Shown here: positions 9,826-12,718 of the stretch, in pieces
Layout of the letters: each line of letters begins with the position of its first letter
How positions within the stretch are numbered: position 1 is the stretch's first letter
Source of the DNA: Patescibacteria group bacterium
GTDB taxonomy: Bacteria > Patescibacteriota > Minisyncoccia > Phycocordibacterales > UBA12079
NCBI GenBank assembly: GCA_018821685.1
Contig: JAHJLO010000089.1
Span: 1-12,718 of the forward strand
Direction: 5' to 3'
Length of the DNA: 12,718 bases
Position numbers and translations under genes: made by a program
The notes under the pieces: generated by a model
What the model was told of the DNA's origin: nothing
The model's database searches: none
Seen by the model: the letters and a program-made list of their open reading frames with translations, nothing else

Positions 9826-12718
9826 CTTTAAATTACCTATAGTAATAATCGCAGTGTTCTTTTTCGGTAGCGTTGTTAACGTTGGTGTTGATAGACTTTC
9901 TGAAAGAGTTGGTTTGTCTAATCAAAACATGGTAGCCGTAGCAGAAGCCGGAACTGTTTCGGGAAGTATGGAGGATTTTGCTCTTGGTTTTTATCAAACA
10001 ATTTCAAGTTTGTTTGATAAACCAGAAGACAAGGTTTATGTGATTGAAAAAGAAATCTCAGAGAAAACAATCACAGAAAAAAATTCAGTTCAAACTAAAG
10101 AAGAAACAAAAGAAATATTAAAACAAGAGACTCAACCATTAACTCAAACAACAGTAGTAAACCCAATCAGAGAAAGAACAATTGAGACAAGAGTTGAAAG
10201 AGTTGTTTCTGGAGTAACTCTAGCTGATTTACAACAATTAAATAACGAATTACGTGCAGAAATTTACAGATTAGCTGACAGTGTTAACGTTCAAACACAA
10301 AATACCTACAGAACTATTTCTTTAACCAACAAGATAGACAATCTCGCTTCTATTACCCTTAGCGATTCAACTATTACAGGAGGAACTATTTCAGGTGCTA
10401 CAATTTCAAACTCATCCTTCTCGGGCTCATCTCTTTCACTAAGTGGAGCTCTAACAACAACAGGACAACTTACTGTTTCAGGAACAGCCACTTCTACAAT
10501 GGCTGGTGATTTCGCTTTCGATAGCAATACACTTTACATTGACTCTCTTAATAACAGAATCGGAATCGGAACAACTTCACCTTCAGACACTCTAGCTTTA
10601 AACGGTGCAATGTACCTTGCTCCCATCTCAGCTCCTTCGGATACCGCAAACCGACTCTACAACATTTCGGATGATTTATACTGGGCAGGTAATCTTATCG
10701 GTGGAGCTACTTCCGCCAACTGGACATTATCAGGAAGTGATGCTTATCGATTAACTGGGAATGTTGGAATCGGAACAACTTCACCAACTTACAGATTATC
10801 AGTAGAGGGTGATATTAATATAGACCAATATTCAGGTTATAAACAAGCAGGGAATACAATTCTTTATGCTTCTTCGACAAATTCATCGACTTTAGTAGGA
10901 ATAGGAGCCGGAAGCAGTATGTTAAGTAATGGAGCTTATAACACAGCCCTAGGCAAAAATTCTCTTTATTTAAATACTTCAGGAAGCCAAAACACAGCCA
11001 GTGGCTATCAGTCACTTCGTAGCAACACAACAGGAAGCCAAAATACAGCAAGTGGTTATCATTCTCTTTATTCTAATATTAGCGGATTATATAATACAGC
11101 TGTTGGAAATATCTCTCTCTACTCGAACACATCAGGCCACAATAACGCGGCCTTTGGTTCTGATTCCATGTATTCTAACACTTCTGGAGGTTATAATGCA
11201 GCCATTGGAAGACTTTCTCTTCATTCTAATACTGTGGGTACAAATAATACAGCGTCTGGAGCCAATTCTCTGTATTCAAATACTAGCGGATCTTATAATA
11301 CAGCCGATGGCTCTAACGCGGGTCGTTATACCTCAACCGGTGCGTTAAACCAAACTAGTGGATATTCTCTTTATCTTGGGGCTAATACTCGTGCTTTAGC
11401 TAGTGGTGATACAAATGAAATAGTTATTGGATATAATACTATTGGAGTCGGAAGTAATTCTGTTGTTTTAGGTAATGATTCAATCACAAAAACAATTTTA
11501 AAAGGGAGTATCGGAATTGGAACAACCACTCCGTGGCGAACACTTTCTGTAAACGGGACAGCCGCCTTTACTTCATTAACAAATGACGGAACAGGTTACT
11601 ATGCTTGTGTAAATGCTTCAAGCGGAGAATTAGCAACATCAACAACAGCTTGTGGGGCTTCATCAGAAAGATTTAAGGAAGAAATCGAAACTTTGTCTTA
11701 CGGATTAGACACAATTCTTTTGTTAAATCCTGTATCGTTTGAATGGAAAAAAGATTTTATTCCTAATGGAACAAAACAAATCGGATTTATTGCGGAAGAG
11801 GTTGAAGAAATAATTCCAGAAGTTATCGGTTATGATGATGAAGGTAGGGTTATGAACTTAGATTATCCTAAGTTGACTGCTGTTTTGGTTAATGCGATTA
11901 AAGAATTAGTTACAACTATTGATGAAAAAATTTCGAATGCAATAGCATCTATTTCTGAATTAGTTGCTGACAGAATTGTTATTAAACAAGAAATTTGTAT
12001 TGGAAATACTTGCATCAATGAGAACCAGCTCATCGCTTTGCTAGCAAATAGTGGTTTTAATATGGAACAAACTTCATTAGAAACAACAGCTATCTCTGAT
12101 GGCCTACCTCTGACAAAGTCAACAATCATAATCCAAGGCAATAACCCAGCTCTCATCGAACTAAATTCAACTTACATTGATATGGGAGTAATTGCTCAAG
12201 ACTCAGAAGGAAATGACTTGAGTGTAAAAGCATCTATCTTTGCTAGCGACAATACAATAATTCAAGAAGAAATCAGTGTTAATTCAATAAGCTTAGATAC
12301 ATCAACAAGTACAACCTACATAATCACTTACACAACAACAGATAATAACGGAATTACAGTAAGTGAGGAAAGGGAAGTAACAATAGGCTCCGGAGGTCTT
12401 TCCTCTGGTAGCGAAGCGGACGGAGGTGAGACCTCAGGAGACATTTCAACCACAACTCCTGAAGTAATAGCTGACACAACAATACCAACTATCACTCTAA
12501 CCGGCTCAGAAACAATAGAAATAGAATTAAACGAAACCTACACCGATCAAGGAGCCACAGCCAATGACAACACAGACGGAGATATCACCGCTAACATCAC
12601 CACAAACAACCCCACAGACACAACAACAGCTGGAACCTACACAATTACCTACAATGTTACAGACACCGCTGAAAACCCAGCAATAGAGGTGACAAGGACA
12701 GTGATTGTGAAGGAAGCT
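9818..12718 (+). CDS. Large surface fibre/adhesin with S74 chaperone and Ig-like domains (3' end beyond the window)
   Basis: 967 codons without stop to the window edge. In order: an N-terminal membrane span (about residues 5-24); a Glu/Thr/Lys-rich stalk, probably coiled coil (60-160); a beta-rich low-complexity part (TITGGTISGATISNSSFSG); IGIGTTSP-type motifs at 248-255, 316-323 and 565-572; seven 17-residue YadA-head-like repeats at 375-493; a peptidase S74 intramolecular chaperone domain from about 615 (SSERFK with Ser615 and Lys620 as likely catalytic pair, IGFIAEE 655-661, DYPKLTAVLVNAIKEL 682-697); a CIGNTC segment; then two Ig-like domains of DUF5011 type (about 768-856 and 889-965). 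S74 domains trimerise fibres and cut themselves off. Likely a trimeric cell-surface fibre, perhaps for host attachment; that role is inference. No Shine-Dalgarno site. Lone gene after two terminators. Confidence 0.85.
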   Translation, partial: MNNFKLPIVIIAVFFFGSVVNVGVDRLSERVGLSNQNMVAVAEAGTVSGSMEDFALGFYQTISSLFDKPEDKVYVIEKEISEKTITEKNSVQTKEETKEILKQETQPLTQTTVVNPIRERTIETRVERVVSGVTLADLQQLNNELRAEIYRLADSVNVQTQNTYRTISLTNKIDNLASITLSDSTITGGTISGATISNSSFSGSSLSLSGALTTTGQLTVSGTATSTMAGDFAFDSNTLYIDSLNNRIGIGTTSPSDTLALNGAMYLAPISAPSDTANRLYNISDDLYWAGNLIGGATSANWTLSGSDAYRLTGNVGIGTTSPTYRLSVEGDINIDQYSGYKQAGNTILYASSTNSSTLVGIGAGSSMLSNGAYNTALGKNSLYLNTSGSQNTASGYQSLRSNTTGSQNTASGYHSLYSNISGLYNTAVGNISLYSNTSGHNNAAFGSDSMYSNTSGGYNAAIGRLSLHSNTVGTNNTASGANSLYSNTSGSYNTADGSNAGRYTSTGALNQTSGYSLYLGANTRALASGDTNEIVIGYNTIGVGSNSVVLGNDSITKTILKGSIGIGTTTPWRTLSVNGTAAFTSLTNDGTGYYACVNASSGELATSTTACGASSERFKEEIETLSYGLDTILLLNPVSFEWKKDFIPNGTKQIGFIAEEVEEIIPEVIGYDDEGRVMNLDYPKLTAVLVNAIKELVTTIDEKISNAIASISELVADRIVIKQEICIGNTCINENQLIALLANSGFNMEQTSLETTAISDGLPLTKSTIIIQGNNPALIELNSTYIDMGVIAQDSEGNDLSVKASIFASDNTIIQEEISVNSISLDTSTSTTYIITYTTTDNNGITVSEEREVTIGSGGLSSGSEADGGETSGDISTTTPEVIADTTIPTITLTGSETIEIELNETYTDQGATANDNTDGDITANITTNNPTDTTTAGTYTITYNVTDTAENPAIEVTRTVIVKEA
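10940..11296 (+). repeat. Seven 51-bp (17-residue) YadA-head-like repeats
   Basis: Each unit follows NTAxGxxSLYSNTSGxx, beginning with NTALGKNSLYLNTSGSQ at residue 375 and ending with NTASGANSLYSNTSGSY; an eighth partial unit (NTADGSNAG) follows. The regular Gly and small residues suit a left-handed parallel beta-roll, one turn per repeat or so. Codons differ between units (for example AACACAGCC, AATACAGCA, AATGCAGCC), so the array is old at DNA level but conserved at protein level. Confidence 0.85.

Noticed and set aside
10940..11296. Possible CRISPR-like repeat array
   Set aside because: The 51-bp units are contiguous with no unique spacers, differ at synonymous sites and are in frame within a coding region.
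11001..11348. 115-aa frame with repeated ILILADYIIQ-type units
   Set aside because: It is the out-of-frame reading of the 51-bp repeats of the surface protein; the periodicity is inherited from them.
10306..12156. Several minus-strand frames of 73-97 aa in the surface-protein gene
   Set aside because: Antisense to a continuous 967-codon frame with recognisable domains.

Overview
The window is AT-rich DNA from a bacterium of the Candidate Phyla Radiation, most likely Parcubacteria (Patescibacteria). This call is inferred from compact ribosomal proteins with the N-terminal style typical of that group (S3 beginning MTHIVHPYAQRLKILRGW), Lys-rich tails on S19 and L22, a wHTH protein with a degenerate nucleotidyltransferase domain, a CmpX-like TM-helix protein and a surface 'tail fibre' protein with an S74 domain. 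The standard code fits: full-length genes contain no in-frame TGA. TGA is nearly absent as a stop (18 of 19 visible stops are TAA or TAG).

Layout. 1-690 looks like an inserted or foreign segment: the 3' end of an IS30-type transposase, a hairpin plus G9 tract, and a GC-richer minus-strand gene for an exported one-CxxCH protein with its own strong promoter and Shine-Dalgarno site. 755-1425 holds a 45-aa membrane peptide and an unrecognised 127-aa protein, each followed by a hairpin terminator. 1534-2859 is the rplJ-rplL unit: an L10-type autoregulatory leader, L10, an intergenic hairpin, L7/L12 with a long acidic N-terminal extension, and a terminator. 3080-3840 carries two small membrane proteins sharing an LSPWAG motif. 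4000-4635 is the wHTH regulator, which appears leaderless. 4922-5602 is the TM-helix channel-like protein, preceded by a 20-bp inverted repeat.

5659-9613 is a detached ribosomal block, S19-L22-S3-L16-L29-S17-L14-L24-L5, read rightward from a promoter before S19 with a near-identical second promoter before L29. It lacks the usual upstream S10-L3-L4-L23-L2 and downstream S14-S8-L6 neighbours, and ends in two tandem hairpins. From 9818 to the window end runs an incomplete surface protein of at least 967 aa: a membrane anchor, a Glu/Thr-rich stalk, beta-rich repeats, seven 17-residue YadA-head-like repeats, an S74 self-cleaving chaperone domain and two Ig-like DUF5011-type domains.

The core genes (ribosomal proteins, regulator, channel) start in A-rich sequence without Shine-Dalgarno sites, and several lie next to a TAATAT -10 box. 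Four accessory genes have clear Shine-Dalgarno sites. The window thus mixes two translation-start styles. No tRNA, rRNA, CRISPR array or replication origin was seen.
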